Source of the DNA: G965230065 sp965230065
GTDB taxonomy: Bacteria; Bacteroidota; Bacteroidia; Cytophagales; Cyclobacteriaceae
Assembly: GCA_965230065.1 (NCBI GenBank)
Contig: OZ245942.1
Location: 2,294,001 to 2,358,000 of the forward strand
DNA: 64,000 nucleotides
Direction: 5' to 3'
In this document: positions 18,280 through 26,694 of the stretch, piece by piece
How the letters are laid out: the number at the start of each line of letters is the position of its first letter
Position numbering within the stretch: position 1 is the first letter of the stretch
Program-made: the position numbers and the translations under genes
The notes under the pieces: generated by a model
Databases searched by the model: none
What the model saw: only the letters and a program-made list of their open reading frames with translations
Told to the model about the DNA's origin: nothing

Positions 18280-19005
18280 TCAGAGAAGAAAGAAGGCAAA
18301 AAGGGCAGCAAAAAGTGTATTGGCAAAATTGACGGCATGGTTGTTCATGTAGCCCCGGCGCTGCAAAGTAGCTCCCAATATAGAATCGAACCAGTTACCT
18401 GCAATACCTGAAAGTGCTACTATCAGCACAGAAAAGTTCCATCCAAAACCCAAACCATAAATACAGGCAATGAATATACTTCCCAAGGCTCCCAGCAAGG
18501 TGCCCTCCCAACTTACCACGCCATCCAGCCCCCGGGGTTCGGGGCGAAAAGTGAGGATATTTACATATTTGCTACCATACACATTGCCCAATTCGGAAGC
18601 CAGCGTATCGGCCATGGCAGAGGCCATGCTTGCTGCCAACATTGCTTGAAAAAGGGCAGCATTTGTTGGAAATAGCCAGGCCAACAATCCACAAATTGCA
18701 GCCACGCCCCCATTGGAAAATGCATGCACGGCCGAGCGTTTAGCTTTGTTGGGTTCGGCCAGTCCTAATTGCTGTTTGCGATTAATTTTCCAGACTGAAG
18801 CCAGTGAGCCTATGGTAAAAAATGCGCCCAGGATAATCAATCCCCAAACACCGGCACCCAGTAGCAAACAGGCCGTGAGGAAACCTCCGCAAATGGCGCC
18901 GGAAGCATCAATGCGTTTGGTGGCATAGCTCAGGATGGTGAAGAAAATAACGAGTGCCAGGCCGTAGGGCCATTGGGCGGGGAGGGTTGGGTTGAAGTCG
19001 GGCAT
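18280..19005 (-). CDS. DUF92 family membrane protein
   Basis: 241 residues from ATG 19005, with about six membrane segments. The conserved DUF92 regions are visible: K-R-x-x-A-V-H-A-F-S-N-G-G-V, A-M-A-D-T-L-A-S-E-L-G and the G-N-W-F-D-S-I-L-G-A-T-L-Q-R-R-G stretch near the C-terminus. Relatives include phytyl-phosphate kinase VTE6 in plants and MMS/TMEM19-like proteins, so a lipid-phosphate role is possible. An ATG at 19152 would extend the frame through a dispersed repeat and give a non-family N-terminus, so it is rejected. Confidence 0.9.
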   Translation of the reverse strand: MPDFNPTLPAQWPYGLALVIFFTILSYATKRIDASGAICGGFLTACLLLGAGVWGLIILGAFFTIGSLASVWKINRKQQLGLAEPNKAKRSAVHAFSNGGVAAICGLLAWLFPTNAALFQAMLAASMASAMADTLASELGNVYGSKYVNILTFRPEPRGLDGVVSWEGTLLGALGSIFIACIYGLGFGWNFSVLIVALSGIAGNWFDSILGATLQRRGYMNNHAVNFANTLFAALFAFFLL

Positions 19006-19025
19006 GTAAGGCACACATTTGATTG

Positions 19026-19118
19026 ACCTCGTTTGAAACGACCGGCGTCCCGGCGAGGTTAAAATAGTATGGCGTTTCAAGCGCCCTGCCAGGGCATCTT
19101 CGTTCGGAAACGAGGATG
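19026..19118. repeat. Dispersed palindromic repeat, family B copy 2
   Basis: CCTCG...GACCGGCGTCCCGGCGAGG (19027-19058), then GGCGTTTCAAGCGCC, then CTTCGTT-CGGA-AACGAGG (about 19098-19116). The order and sequence match the copy at 710-804, including GACCGG(T/C)GTCCC and TTCGGAAACGAGG. The copies are in the same orientation, 18 kb apart, each in an intergenic region. Confidence 0.7.
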
Positions 19119-19178
19119 AGGTGAGCATGTAAGAACCGGGCTGGGAAGCCACCGTGGCCCGGCCCGGTCTCCGGGTAA

Positions 19179-20099
19179 TTACACACTGAAACTATCCACT
19201 TCTTTGTAGGCCTCAATCAGTTTTTGTTCGCCGTCTTTACCGGGAGAAGCATTGCCGTGTTCCATGCCCATGATGTCACGATAGCCTTTTTCATAAATGT
19301 GCTTGAATACGTTTTTGTAGTTGATCTCTCCTGTAGTGGGTTCTTTACGGCCGGGGTTGTCTCCAATCTGGAAGTAGGCGATTTCGTCCCAGGTAAGGTC
19401 AATATTACGAATCAGGTGACCTTCGTTTTTCTGCATGTGGTAAATATCATACAAAATTTTGCAGGAAGGACTGTTCACAGCTTTGCAAATCATGTAGGTT
19501 TGGTCAGAAGTGCGCAGGTACAAGTCAGGAGAGTCAGAGAGGGGTTCCAGCACCATCACCAGGCCGTGGGGTTCAAAGATTTCGGCAGCCCGGCGCAAGG
19601 CATCAATCACATTCGCATCTTGTATACCGATGGGCAGGTTTCTTTCATAACCACCGGGTACTACGGTCATCCACTTGGCATTTACCCGTTTGGCTACTTC
19701 CACAGCTCTTTTGCAGCCATCCAGGAAAATGTCTACATTCTCTTTTTTCCCGGCAGCCAGGGTATTTTGCATATTCCCGCCTTTGTCAATCACAAATACG
19801 CCCATGGTCATATTTAGCTCTTCAAGTGTCTGCCCAATTTTGTTCTGCAAAGCTACGTCCCGCCTCATCATACCGTTGTCTTCCAGGGCGGTAAAACCCT
19901 GGTCGGCCATGAAACGAAGCTGATCTATGGGGTCATCACCTGCTGAGTTTTTGAACATCCCGAAGTGGGGGGCATATTTCATTTTAAAATTATAAGCTTG
20001 GGCTGATTGGGCAGAGAATGTTGATGCCAACCCGGCCGTTGATGCCAGTGCCGTAGTGCCGAAAGCCATACCTGATTTTACAAAATCTCTTCGTTTCAT
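19179..20099 (-). CDS. Tat-exported TIM-barrel sugar isomerase, hydroxypyruvate-isomerase-like
   Basis: 306 residues. The N-terminus M-K-R-R-D-F-V-K-S-G is a twin-arginine signal, with cleavage likely after A-Q-A near residue 35. The rest is an AP-endonuclease-2-type TIM barrel with the metal ligands E185 (V-L-E-P-L), D218 (Y-D-I-Y-H-M-Q), Q244 (F-Q-I-G-D-N-P-G-R) and E280 (G-M-E-H-G). The F-Q-I-G-D-N-P-G-R loop is typical of hydroxypyruvate isomerase relatives. The natural substrate in the periplasm is uncertain. Confidence 0.9.
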   Translation of the reverse strand: MKRRDFVKSGMAFGTTALASTAGLASTFSAQSAQAYNFKMKYAPHFGMFKNSAGDDPIDQLRFMADQGFTALEDNGMMRRDVALQNKIGQTLEELNMTMGVFVIDKGGNMQNTLAAGKKENVDIFLDGCKRAVEVAKRVNAKWMTVVPGGYERNLPIGIQDANVIDALRRAAEIFEPHGLVMVLEPLSDSPDLYLRTSDQTYMICKAVNSPSCKILYDIYHMQKNEGHLIRNIDLTWDEIAYFQIGDNPGRKEPTTGEINYKNVFKHIYEKGYRDIMGMEHGNASPGKDGEQKLIEAYKEVDSFSV

Positions 20100-20194
20100 G
20101 ATGTGGGTAGTTTTTTTTATTGCGGTTAAAAATCTTTATTTGAAGGGTTAAAGATATTAATTTTTCACAAACCAATATACGTCCGTTGCGCTTA

Positions 20195-21289
20195 ATGCTA
20201 AAAACGCACCTTGGTTGTTATAAATGTGGTACAGGCATATTGCCTGTACTGCCAGTACAGGCAATATGCCTGTACCACAAAGTACATTTTATTTGCACGC
20301 ACTTAGTCTTGCTGTTTTTCATCAAAGCCTGCCAGCCTGTTCAACAAAATGAAAGCGCACAACGATATGAGTTCAGCGAGGCAAAAATGGGTACTTTATT
20401 CCGGATTGTGCTGTATGTCGAAGACAGCCTCACCGCCACGAAAGCCGCTTCTGACGTTTTCTCCCGTATCGATACGCTTAATAATATCCTTTCTGATTAC
20501 GACCGCAATAGCGAACTAAGCCGCCTTTCGGCTTCTGCGGGCAGTGGAAAAATAGTGCAGGTGAGTGATGATTTATGGAAAGTAATCACCACGGCATATC
20601 AAATAGCAGAAGCAACAGATGGAGCTTTTGACATTAGCGTAGGACCATATGTGAAATTGTGGCGCAGGGCCAGGAGAAGGGGAGAATTACCAGAAAGTGG
20701 CCGTTTGCAGCAAGCAAAAATTTCTGTGGGTTATCAGCATATTTTGCTTGATTCAACTCACCAAAGTGTACAATTAACACAACCGGATTTGCTGCTGGAT
20801 TTGGGCGGTATTGCCAAAGGCTACGCCCTGGACGAAGCCATGAAAGTTTTACAAAAACACGGCATTAGCTCGGCTTTAATAGACGGGGGCGGAGACATTT
20901 TGGTAAGCAACGCCCCACCCGGTGAAAAAGGCTGGGACATTGCCATTGAAGGAGTTGGACAAAACGAAAACGCAGAAAAAGCAACTTTAACGCTTAACAA
21001 CCGGGCCATTGCCAGCTCGGGCGATTTATACCAGTTTCTGGAAGTAGATGGAAAACGCTATTCCCACATCATTGACCCGAAAACAGGCGTTGGACTGACG
21101 AGCCAGGTGCGGGTAACCATCCTCGCCCCCTCCGGCATGCTGGCCGACGCCTATGCTTCGGCAGTGAGCGTGCTGGGCGTAGAAAATGGGCTTGATTTTA
21201 TTGAACATAAAATGGGAATTGAGGGTGTGATTATGCGGGAAAAGGACGGGGAAGTGGCCGTGTGGAGGACTGGAGGAATGGCAAAGTAG
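20195..21289 (+). CDS. apbE: FAD:protein FMN transferase (ApbE family), lipoprotein
   Basis: 364 residues from ATG 20195. ApbE transfers FMN from FAD to threonine residues of target proteins such as Nqr and Rnf subunits. Visible motifs are M-G-T-x-F, D-Y-D-R-N-S-E-L-S-R-L, L-D-L-G-G-I-A-K-G-Y-A-L-D, L-I-D-G-G-G-D-I, S-S-G-D and H-I-I-D-P-K-T-G. A hydrophobic run L-V-L-L-F-F-I-K-A-C looks like a lipoprotein signal. The first 30 or so codons are provided by a 55-bp palindrome (20225-20279), so the natural start may have been altered by its insertion. A TTG at 20186 is a less likely start. Confidence 0.9.
   Translation: MLKTHLGCYKCGTGILPVLPVQAICLYHKVHFICTHLVLLFFIKACQPVQQNESAQRYEFSEAKMGTLFRIVLYVEDSLTATKAASDVFSRIDTLNNILSDYDRNSELSRLSASAGSGKIVQVSDDLWKVITTAYQIAEATDGAFDISVGPYVKLWRRARRRGELPESGRLQQAKISVGYQHILLDSTHQSVQLTQPDLLLDLGGIAKGYALDEAMKVLQKHGISSALIDGGGDILVSNAPPGEKGWDIAIEGVGQNENAEKATLTLNNRAIASSGDLYQFLEVDGKRYSHIIDPKTGVGLTSQVRVTILAPSGMLADAYASAVSVLGVENGLDFIEHKMGIEGVIMREKDGEVAVWRTGGMAK
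20225..20279. repeat. 55-bp near-perfect palindrome inside the 5' end of apbE
   Basis: Two 27-base arms (20225-20251 and 20253-20279) are exact reverse complements around a single C. Each arm starts or ends with TGTGGTACAGGC or its complement and itself contains an internal hairpin GTACAGGC-ATATT-GCCTGTAC. A related element lies at 47563-47608. Both are read in frame at the start of an exported-protein gene. Confidence 0.85.
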
Positions 21290-21343
21290 AATTTTATTCA
21301 TTTTCCAGATAATCCATTTTTTGGCTACCGTAACATTTTTGTC

Positions 21344-21796
21344 CTATCCCTTAGCACGAAGTTTACGAAGCAGTCGGGTCAATTCCTGCGCCTCTTCCTC
21401 GCTAATGGCAGTATTGATTTTAGCACCCAATGTAGCAAGCGGTTTTTTTATCTTTTTTAATAACACCAGCCCGGCATCTGTAATGCTTATCTCAAGTGTA
21501 CGTCTGTTTGTTTTGGAGTAGGCACTTTCTATATATCCTTTTTGCCTGAGTTTTTCTACCAACCGGGTGGTATTTGGTGTCTTGTTCATAAGACGACTCT
21601 GGATTTCCTTGAGGGAAAAATGACGGGGGTGGTGATGCTCCAAGATGCGTAACACATTGAATTGCTCGTGAGAAATCTCAAAAGGTTTCAATACATTTTG
21701 CACTTTTTTATCATACCAATATCCTGATTTCAGTACTTCCAGGGTCGCGATCAGGTGGTAATTTCTTTGCATTTCTTGCTTTGTTGATATTGCCAT
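21344..21796 (-). CDS. MarR family transcriptional regulator
   Basis: 150 residues, winged-helix. The recognition region is N-T-T-R-L-V-E-K-L-R-Q-K-G-Y-I-E, followed by the wing S-K-T-N-R-R-T-L-E-I-S-I-T-D-A-G. It is divergent from an NmrA-like oxidoreductase gene, and two copies of a 17-base operator-like sequence lie between them. It probably represses both genes and is released by a small ligand or oxidant. The sequence has one tyrosine-rich N-terminal helix and no cysteine, so thiol oxidation is unlikely as signal. Confidence 0.92.
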   Translation of the reverse strand: MAISTKQEMQRNYHLIATLEVLKSGYWYDKKVQNVLKPFEISHEQFNVLRILEHHHPRHFSLKEIQSRLMNKTPNTTRLVEKLRQKGYIESAYSKTNRRTLEISITDAGLVLLKKIKKPLATLGAKINTAISEEEAQELTRLLRKLRAKG

Positions 21797-21814
21797 GAGA
21801 CAAATTTAATCATA

Positions 21815-21873
21815 AATAGTTGAGTATTCAACTATTATTTATATATTCGACTACTCAATAGTTGAGTATTCAA
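21815..21873. promoter_or_regulatory. Paired operators between the marR-type gene and the oxidoreductase gene
   Basis: The 17-base sequence AATAGTTGAGTATTCAA occurs exactly twice, at 21815-21831 and 21857-21873, 42 bases apart (about four helix turns). In the first copy it is part of a palindrome AATAGTTGA-GTAT-TCAACTATT (21815-21836). The second overlaps TACTCAA-TAG-TTGAGTA (21852-21868). Both lie in the 95-base gap between divergent genes, as expected for MarR autoregulation. Confidence 0.8.
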
Positions 21874-21891
21874 TTAAAATAAGCAATAATT

Positions 21892-22761
21892 ATGAAAAAT
21901 ACAGTATTAGTGACAGGTGCAACCGGGAGCATCGGCAGCCTTGTCATTCCGGAATTAGTGAAAAGTGGAATTTCCGTTCACGCATTTGTAAGAAATACAA
22001 CCAAAGCCGCTCACCTCAGTGCACAGGGAGTCGTTTTGTTTGAGGGTGAATTTTCAGATCAGCAGGCCCTGAACCGAGCAGCTGAAGGTGTGGATGCTGT
22101 TTTAGCCATTACACCGGCCAATCCACATGCGGTGAAACAAGGCGAAGCCATATTGAAAGCTGCCCTCAACGCAGGAACGCCCTATTACCTTAGAATATCT
22201 GCCATTGGCGCAGCACCCGACGCGCCTACTGCCAATGGCCGGTTTCATTATCAAAGCGACCAGGCGTTGATCGCCTCTGGGTTGCCTTATACCATATTGC
22301 GCCCACATTTTTTCATGCAAAACCTTTTCGCTTCAGTAGAAACAATCAAAACTGAAGGCAATATGTACTGGGGAATGGGAGATGGAAAAATAGGCATGAT
22401 TGATATCCGTGATATCGTAGACAGCTGCGTTTCCTTATTTATGCGTGGCGGACATGAAGGGAAAATCTATACGCCAACCGGCCCGGCCACCCTCTCTTTT
22501 CATGATATAGCCGGTATCATTGCAAAAAGCCTTAACAAGCCTGTACGACATGTGCCCGTCTCTATAGAATCAGTAGGTGCATCCCTTAAAGAAATGGGGT
22601 GGAATGAGTGGGGTGCCCAGCTAATGATGGATTACTCGAGGGCTTATGCCTCGGGATGGGGTGATTTCGTAAATGATGACATAAAGACTATTACAGGTCA
22701 GTTACCCCGGAGTTTTGCACAGTTCAATAACGAAATTTTGTCGAAAGTTCTGAAAAATTGA
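21892..22761 (+). CDS. NmrA-like NAD(P)-binding oxidoreductase
   Basis: 289 residues. The N-terminal dinucleotide motif is G-A-T-G-S-I-G at 9-15. The family core continues with R-P-H-F-F-M-Q-N-L, typical of atypical SDR proteins of the NmrA/QOR2 type that lack the Y-x-x-x-K catalytic pair. Likely a quinone or NAD(P)H-redox sensor or reductase. It is divergent from the MarR gene and probably controlled by it. ATG 21892 is directly after the second operator. Confidence 0.9.
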   Translation: MKNTVLVTGATGSIGSLVIPELVKSGISVHAFVRNTTKAAHLSAQGVVLFEGEFSDQQALNRAAEGVDAVLAITPANPHAVKQGEAILKAALNAGTPYYLRISAIGAAPDAPTANGRFHYQSDQALIASGLPYTILRPHFFMQNLFASVETIKTEGNMYWGMGDGKIGMIDIRDIVDSCVSLFMRGGHEGKIYTPTGPATLSFHDIAGIIAKSLNKPVRHVPVSIESVGASLKEMGWNEWGAQLMMDYSRAYASGWGDFVNDDIKTITGQLPRSFAQFNNEILSKVLKN

Positions 22762-22911
22762 TTTTTTATGAGGAAGCTCTTTTTATAAATAAGAGTGAAT
22801 CGCGTAATTGCTGAAAAGTTATACCATTTCCTTTGACCCTGATCCATAGCTAGAATTGTACTATGAAATATCGTTGAAGGAAAATGGTATTTTTTCCAAA
22901 TAATTCTCATC

Positions 22912-23238
22912 ATGACCATCGAAGAAGCCCAAAAACAAGTAGACGAGTGGATAAAAACCGTAGGCGTGCGGTATTTTAATGAATTGACCAACATGGCCAT
23001 CCTCACTGAGGAAGTGGGGGAGCTGGCCCGCCTCATGGCCCGGAAATATGGGGAGCAATCGTTCAAAGAATCAGACAAAAACTGCGATTTGGGTGATGAA
23101 ATGGCTGATGTACTGTGGGTGCTCATCTGCCTGGCCAACCAAACGGGCGTAAACCTCACCGAAGCGTTTCAGAAGAATATGGAGAAAAAATTCCGACGTG
23201 ACAGCGATCGGCACCGGAAGAATGAGAAGTTGCAGTAG
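22912..23238 (+). CDS. MazG-like nucleotide pyrophosphohydrolase
   Basis: 108 residues, a single all-alpha NTP-PPase domain. The metal-binding signature E-E-V-G-E (E34, E37) and D-E-M-A-D-V (E63, D66) matches the E-x-x-E ... E-x-x-D pattern of MazG. It probably hydrolyses non-canonical or surplus (d)NTPs to monophosphates. The gene is alone; its 3' end faces the isoaspartyl peptidase gene across a hairpin repeat (23254-23308). Confidence 0.9.
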   Translation: MTIEEAQKQVDEWIKTVGVRYFNELTNMAILTEEVGELARLMARKYGEQSFKESDKNCDLGDEMADVLWVLICLANQTGVNLTEAFQKNMEKKFRRDSDRHRKNEKLQ

Positions 23239-23253
23239 TTTTTAGTAGCAGTT

Positions 23254-23308
23254 GGCAGCGGCAATAGGCAGTCAAATATTATAGCGACTGCCTACTGCCA
23301 CTGCTGCC
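23254..23308. repeat. Hairpin-forming repeat between convergent genes
   Basis: GGCAGCGGCAATAGGCAGTC (23254-23273) can pair with the sequence 23286-23308 (ending CACTGCTGCC), leaving only a small bulge and one mismatch. The loop is AT-rich. It lies between two convergent genes, so it may act as a bidirectional terminator. Its GGCAG repeats look like the low-complexity intergenic repeats of Bacteroidota. Confidence 0.5.
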
Positions 23309-23319
23309 TGCCCACGGCT

Positions 23320-24345
23320 TCACTCATCCCCGTAAATTCCAATATACATCTTCCCATTTACATCCATCGAGCCACGGTACATGCCGGAGGTGTTGAAGGG
23401 CATGGCAATGTTGCCTTTTCCATCAATGGCGATTACGCCTCCACTGCCATCCATTTCTACCAGTTTGTGGTTCACTACTTCATCGGCAGCTTCTGTAATC
23501 GAAATATTTTTGTATTGCATCAGTGCAGAAATATCATAAGCCACTACTGAGCGGATGAAGTACTCTCCATGCCCGGTGGCTGATACGGCGCAAGTCTGGT
23601 TATCTGCATAAGTACCTGCCCCAATGATGGGTACATCGCCAACGCGCCCGTATTTTTTGTTGGTCATCCCACCTGTAGAAGTAGCGGCGGTCAGGTTTCC
23701 GTTTTGGTCTAACGCCACAGCACCTACCGTTCCAAATTTGCGGTTAGGTAATATTTCGTCAAGGTAGCCCTGGTCTCCTGAGTGGTCGAGCTGTTGTTTT
23801 TCTGTGTCCTTGATTTTTTGTAACTGCTGATAACGACTGTCTGTATAAAAATAAGAAGGGTCTACGATTTCTAATCCCTGCTCTTCGGCAAACTGCTCGG
23901 CGCCTTTCCCAATCATCATTACGTGGGGCGAGTTGTTCATTACCGCTACTGCTGCCGTTATTGGGTTTTTCACATTGGTGATGCCTGCTACCGTGCCCGC
24001 ATTCCGGGTTGTTCCGTCCATAATGGCAGCATCCAGTTCGTTGCGGCCATCATTGGTAAACACAGCACCTTTGCCCGCATTAAACAGCTCTGAATCTTCC
24101 ATGATTTTGATGGCAGCTACTACTGCATCTGCACTGGCACCGCCATTTTGCAATACAGCATAACCTGCCTGCAAAGCCTCTTCCAGCTTTTGCCGGTAGG
24201 CCTTTTCCATAGCATCTGTCATGCTTGATTTCCGAATGGTACCCGCGCCGCCGTGAATGGCAATGGCTATTGGGGCGTTACTTTGCTGTGCCATAGTTAC
24301 CTGCCAAAAACAAAAGATAAGAACTATCCAAAATAATGATTTCAT
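23320..24345 (-). CDS. Isoaspartyl peptidase / type 2 L-asparaginase, exported
   Basis: 341 residues from ATG 24345. A signal peptide covers residues 1-19 (ending V-T-M-A-Q). It is an Ntn-hydrolase that cleaves itself before the catalytic threonine T206 in F-G-T-V-G-A-V-A. The N-terminal I-H-G-G-A-G motif and the S-T-G-G-M-T-N-K segment are conserved. It releases aspartate from beta-aspartyl dipeptides or asparagine in the periplasm. An ATG 18 codons earlier (24399) adds a second hydrophobic stretch and is considered less likely. Confidence 0.93.
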   Translation of the reverse strand: MKSLFWIVLIFCFWQVTMAQQSNAPIAIAIHGGAGTIRKSSMTDAMEKAYRQKLEEALQAGYAVLQNGGASADAVVAAIKIMEDSELFNAGKGAVFTNDGRNELDAAIMDGTTRNAGTVAGITNVKNPITAAVAVMNNSPHVMMIGKGAEQFAEEQGLEIVDPSYFYTDSRYQQLQKIKDTEKQQLDHSGDQGYLDEILPNRKFGTVGAVALDQNGNLTAATSTGGMTNKKYGRVGDVPIIGAGTYADNQTCAVSATGHGEYFIRSVVAYDISALMQYKNISITEAADEVVNHKLVEMDGSGGVIAIDGKGNIAMPFNTSGMYRGSMDVNGKMYIGIYGDE

Positions 24346-24802
24346 AAGCAAATAGGTTAAGAACAATTGAATAATACTGCTTAATTTTAGAACGGGCAAG
24401 CACTTCAGTTATGAAAATGACGAGCAAAACCTGCCAAGAACTATCTTTTATATTTGTGTGAAACCCTACGCCCCACGCTGCCAATAAAAAACAAATTGGA
24501 AACTGTCTGGATGTTTTATATAAAGTACCATAGATTCTGTCAACCCCATTTTTGGTGATTTATTTTATCCAGCCATGCATCAGGCAGTAATTTAGCCTAT
24601 TTTCATTATGAATACTGAAATTATTTGGTAGCTTTTTTAACATTTTTGCACAAAATCTTACATCCCTTTTTAAGAGACAAAAAAAAATAATTCGCGTTTT
24701 TATAAACTTGTAGTTAACTTTTAGCTTTTGGCTCTTTTTTCAAGCGCTTAAGTTTATTTTTTGATGCATACGATGAAAATCTATTTTTTAATTATCTGAA
24801 CC
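24346..24802. other. Gene-free AT-rich gap
   Basis: The 457 bases between the isoaspartyl peptidase and the receiver-kinase gene are AT-rich. Both strands were read and only short chance frames were found. No clear TAnnTTTG promoter, palindrome or terminator could be supported. The promoters of both divergent genes must lie here. Confidence 0.5.
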
Positions 24803-25921
24803 ATGCTTGATATACTGATTGTAGAAGATAATCCTGCTGATGTCAAGCTATTCAAGGAGTATATCAAGGCGTCAGGCCTGTCCAATTCCAGGGTACATGC
24901 TTCCTCTACCATACAAGAAGCTGCAAACTTAATAGGCAGTCAGCTTTTTGACATCATTGTGGTTGACCTTTCCCTGCCCGACTCCAGGGGGTTAGAAACT
25001 CTTCATAAATCCAACCAGCTTTTTAATGGGCATCCCATAGTAATATTATCTGGTTCTGATGAGCTGCACATTGCCAAAAAATCGGCACAAGATGGAATTC
25101 AGGATTATCTCGTTAAAGGAAAAATTAATGAAGATTCCCTGGAGCGCTCTATCAATTACGCCATTGAGCGAAATAAGCTCAAAAAAGCGTTGGAGGACTC
25201 GCAGAAGGAACTTATACAAAGTAACCAGAAATTACAGCAGGCTTACGACAAAATTGACCAGTTTGCACACGCCGTTTCTCATGACATGCGTTCGCCTGTG
25301 GCCAGTATTTTGGGTATTGTGAACTTGCTTACCAATCTGGAGATTGATAGCAGGGAAATACCACAAATGGTAAGTATGGTGGAGAAATCGGCTTCCCATT
25401 TAGATAAACTGCTCAAAGATTTACTTGATTTGCTTATTTCCCGAAGTGAAGTAAAAGAAAAAGCCACGGTGTTGGACGTGGACAATATTTTTGCTTCGGT
25501 GCTGAACAGTTTATCAGAACCCATCGCTGAGACAGACGCGATCATTGAGACAGATTTTTCACAAATAAAACAGGTGATTTACCCCCGCAGTATTTTGCAT
25601 GTGATCATGCAGGAATTGCTAACCAATGCGCTCAAATTTCGTTCTTCACGTCGTAAAATATGGGTACAGTTAAAAACTGAAAAAATAGATGCCCATACCT
25701 GTTGCCTAAGCATACAAGATAATGGTACCGGCATGGATATGGCCAATGTAAATGAAAGGGTTTTTATGATTTTCAAACGCTTTCATAAAGATGTGGAAGG
25801 AAAAGGTATAGGGTTGTACATGGTCAAGTCTATGGTGGAAGAACTGGGAGGGCATGTTGAGGTAGAAAGTGCCGTAAACCAGGGTTCAACTTTTAAAGTT
25901 TACCTGAAAAATGTGGAATAG
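24803..25921 (+). CDS. Response regulator-histidine kinase hybrid
   Basis: 372 residues, soluble, without membrane segments. The order is receiver first: acidic pocket E8-D9, phospho-acceptor D55 (V-D-L-S-L-P-D), K105; then a coiled linker (about 120-152), HisKA with H160 in V-S-H-D-M-R-S-P, and HATPase with N275 (L-L-T-N-A-L-K-F), D-N-G-T-G-M at 306-311 and G-K-G-I-G-L at 333-338. It likely accepts phosphate from another kinase and relays or modulates. No partner gene is adjacent. Confidence 0.92.
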   Translation: MLDILIVEDNPADVKLFKEYIKASGLSNSRVHASSTIQEAANLIGSQLFDIIVVDLSLPDSRGLETLHKSNQLFNGHPIVILSGSDELHIAKKSAQDGIQDYLVKGKINEDSLERSINYAIERNKLKKALEDSQKELIQSNQKLQQAYDKIDQFAHAVSHDMRSPVASILGIVNLLTNLEIDSREIPQMVSMVEKSASHLDKLLKDLLDLLISRSEVKEKATVLDVDNIFASVLNSLSEPIAETDAIIETDFSQIKQVIYPRSILHVIMQELLTNALKFRSSRRKIWVQLKTEKIDAHTCCLSIQDNGTGMDMANVNERVFMIFKRFHKDVEGKGIGLYMVKSMVEELGGHVEVESAVNQGSTFKVYLKNVE

Positions 25922-26022
25922 CTTTCTGTTACAAGATAAGTTGTAATTAAAGCCTCACGATTAAACGTAACATCATTTATTACGAGTTGCCGGTTGCCAG
26001 TTATTTGCACCTTGCAACCGGC

Positions 26023-26646
26023 TCACACCAAATGCTCAAGATGTGCAATGTCATTGCTGGCTTCTACCGAAAATTTGTTCTCCTGATAATTTAGCAAATA
26101 CAATCCCAGGTTATGATGCGAAAAACTATCCATTTCCCTTAAATTCTTTCCTAACAACAAACACAAAAATATACGCATAGCCCGGCCGTGCATACAAATC
26201 AGGATTGTTTGTTCATCTTGCTGGGCTACAATGTGCTCCAGCACGGGTTTTTGTCTTTCCTGTACCATGACCGGGCTGTCCCCGCCTTCTATGCACAAAT
26301 CACACTCGCCCCGCATCCAGGCTGCCGAAACCTGTTGGTAGTACTGGTTTTTTTCATAATCTACCATTTTCCCTTCATAAACGCCCCAGTTAATTTCGTT
26401 CAAACCTGCAAAAGAAGTATGCGGAATGCCTGCATCAATAAACTTTTGTACCGATTGCTGGCTCCTTATCAGGGCAGAAGTATAAACTTTATCAAAAGGA
26501 ATGGACTGGTACTTTTCAAAAAATGCCCGGGCCTGTTGCCTGCCCAGCTCATTTAAGGGGGCATCAATGCCACTTCCCTGTACTACGCCCCTTTTATTAT
26601 AATCGGTTTGCCCGTGCCGGACCAAATAAATTTTTTTTCTTTCCAA
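26023..26646 (-). CDS. Histidine phosphatase family protein
   Basis: 207 residues. The phosphoacceptor motif L-V-R-H-G-Q-T has H11; the second histidine is in C-M-H-G-R-A (about residue 154) and the acid/base glutamate in N-E-I-N-W-G-V-Y-E-G. This is the phosphoglycerate-mutase-like/CobC branch; substrate is uncertain. The gene is divergent from the menI-like gene with overlapping promoters (26654-26685). Confidence 0.9.
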   Translation of the reverse strand: MERKKIYLVRHGQTDYNKRGVVQGSGIDAPLNELGRQQARAFFEKYQSIPFDKVYTSALIRSQQSVQKFIDAGIPHTSFAGLNEINWGVYEGKMVDYEKNQYYQQVSAAWMRGECDLCIEGGDSPVMVQERQKPVLEHIVAQQDEQTILICMHGRAMRIFLCLLLGKNLREMDSFSHHNLGLYLLNYQENKFSVEASNDIAHLEHLV

Positions 26647-26653
26647 TGTGCGC

Positions 26654-26661
26654 TAACTTTG
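26654..26661 (+). promoter_or_regulatory. Putative -7 element for the menI-menF operon
   Basis: TAACTTTG matches the Bacteroidota -7 consensus TAnnTTTG. The implied transcript start near 26667 gives a leader of about 28 bases to ATG 26695. No good -33 TTTG is seen at the expected distance. Confidence 0.45.
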
Positions 26662-26677
26662 ATTTTTTCGTACCGGG

Positions 26678-26685
26678 CAAAAATA
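26678..26685 (-). promoter_or_regulatory. Putative -7 element for the phosphatase gene
   Basis: CAAAAATA on the plus strand is TATTTTTG on the minus strand, a TAnnTTTG match. The implied start near 26671 gives a leader of about 25 bases to the ATG at 26646. It faces and overlaps the menI promoter region. Confidence 0.45.
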
Positions 26686-26694
26686 AAGAATAAT

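Noticed and set aside
18280..19152. Longer DUF92 gene starting at 19152
   Set aside because: The first 49 codons run through the family B repeat and do not resemble DUF92; ATG 19005 is used instead.
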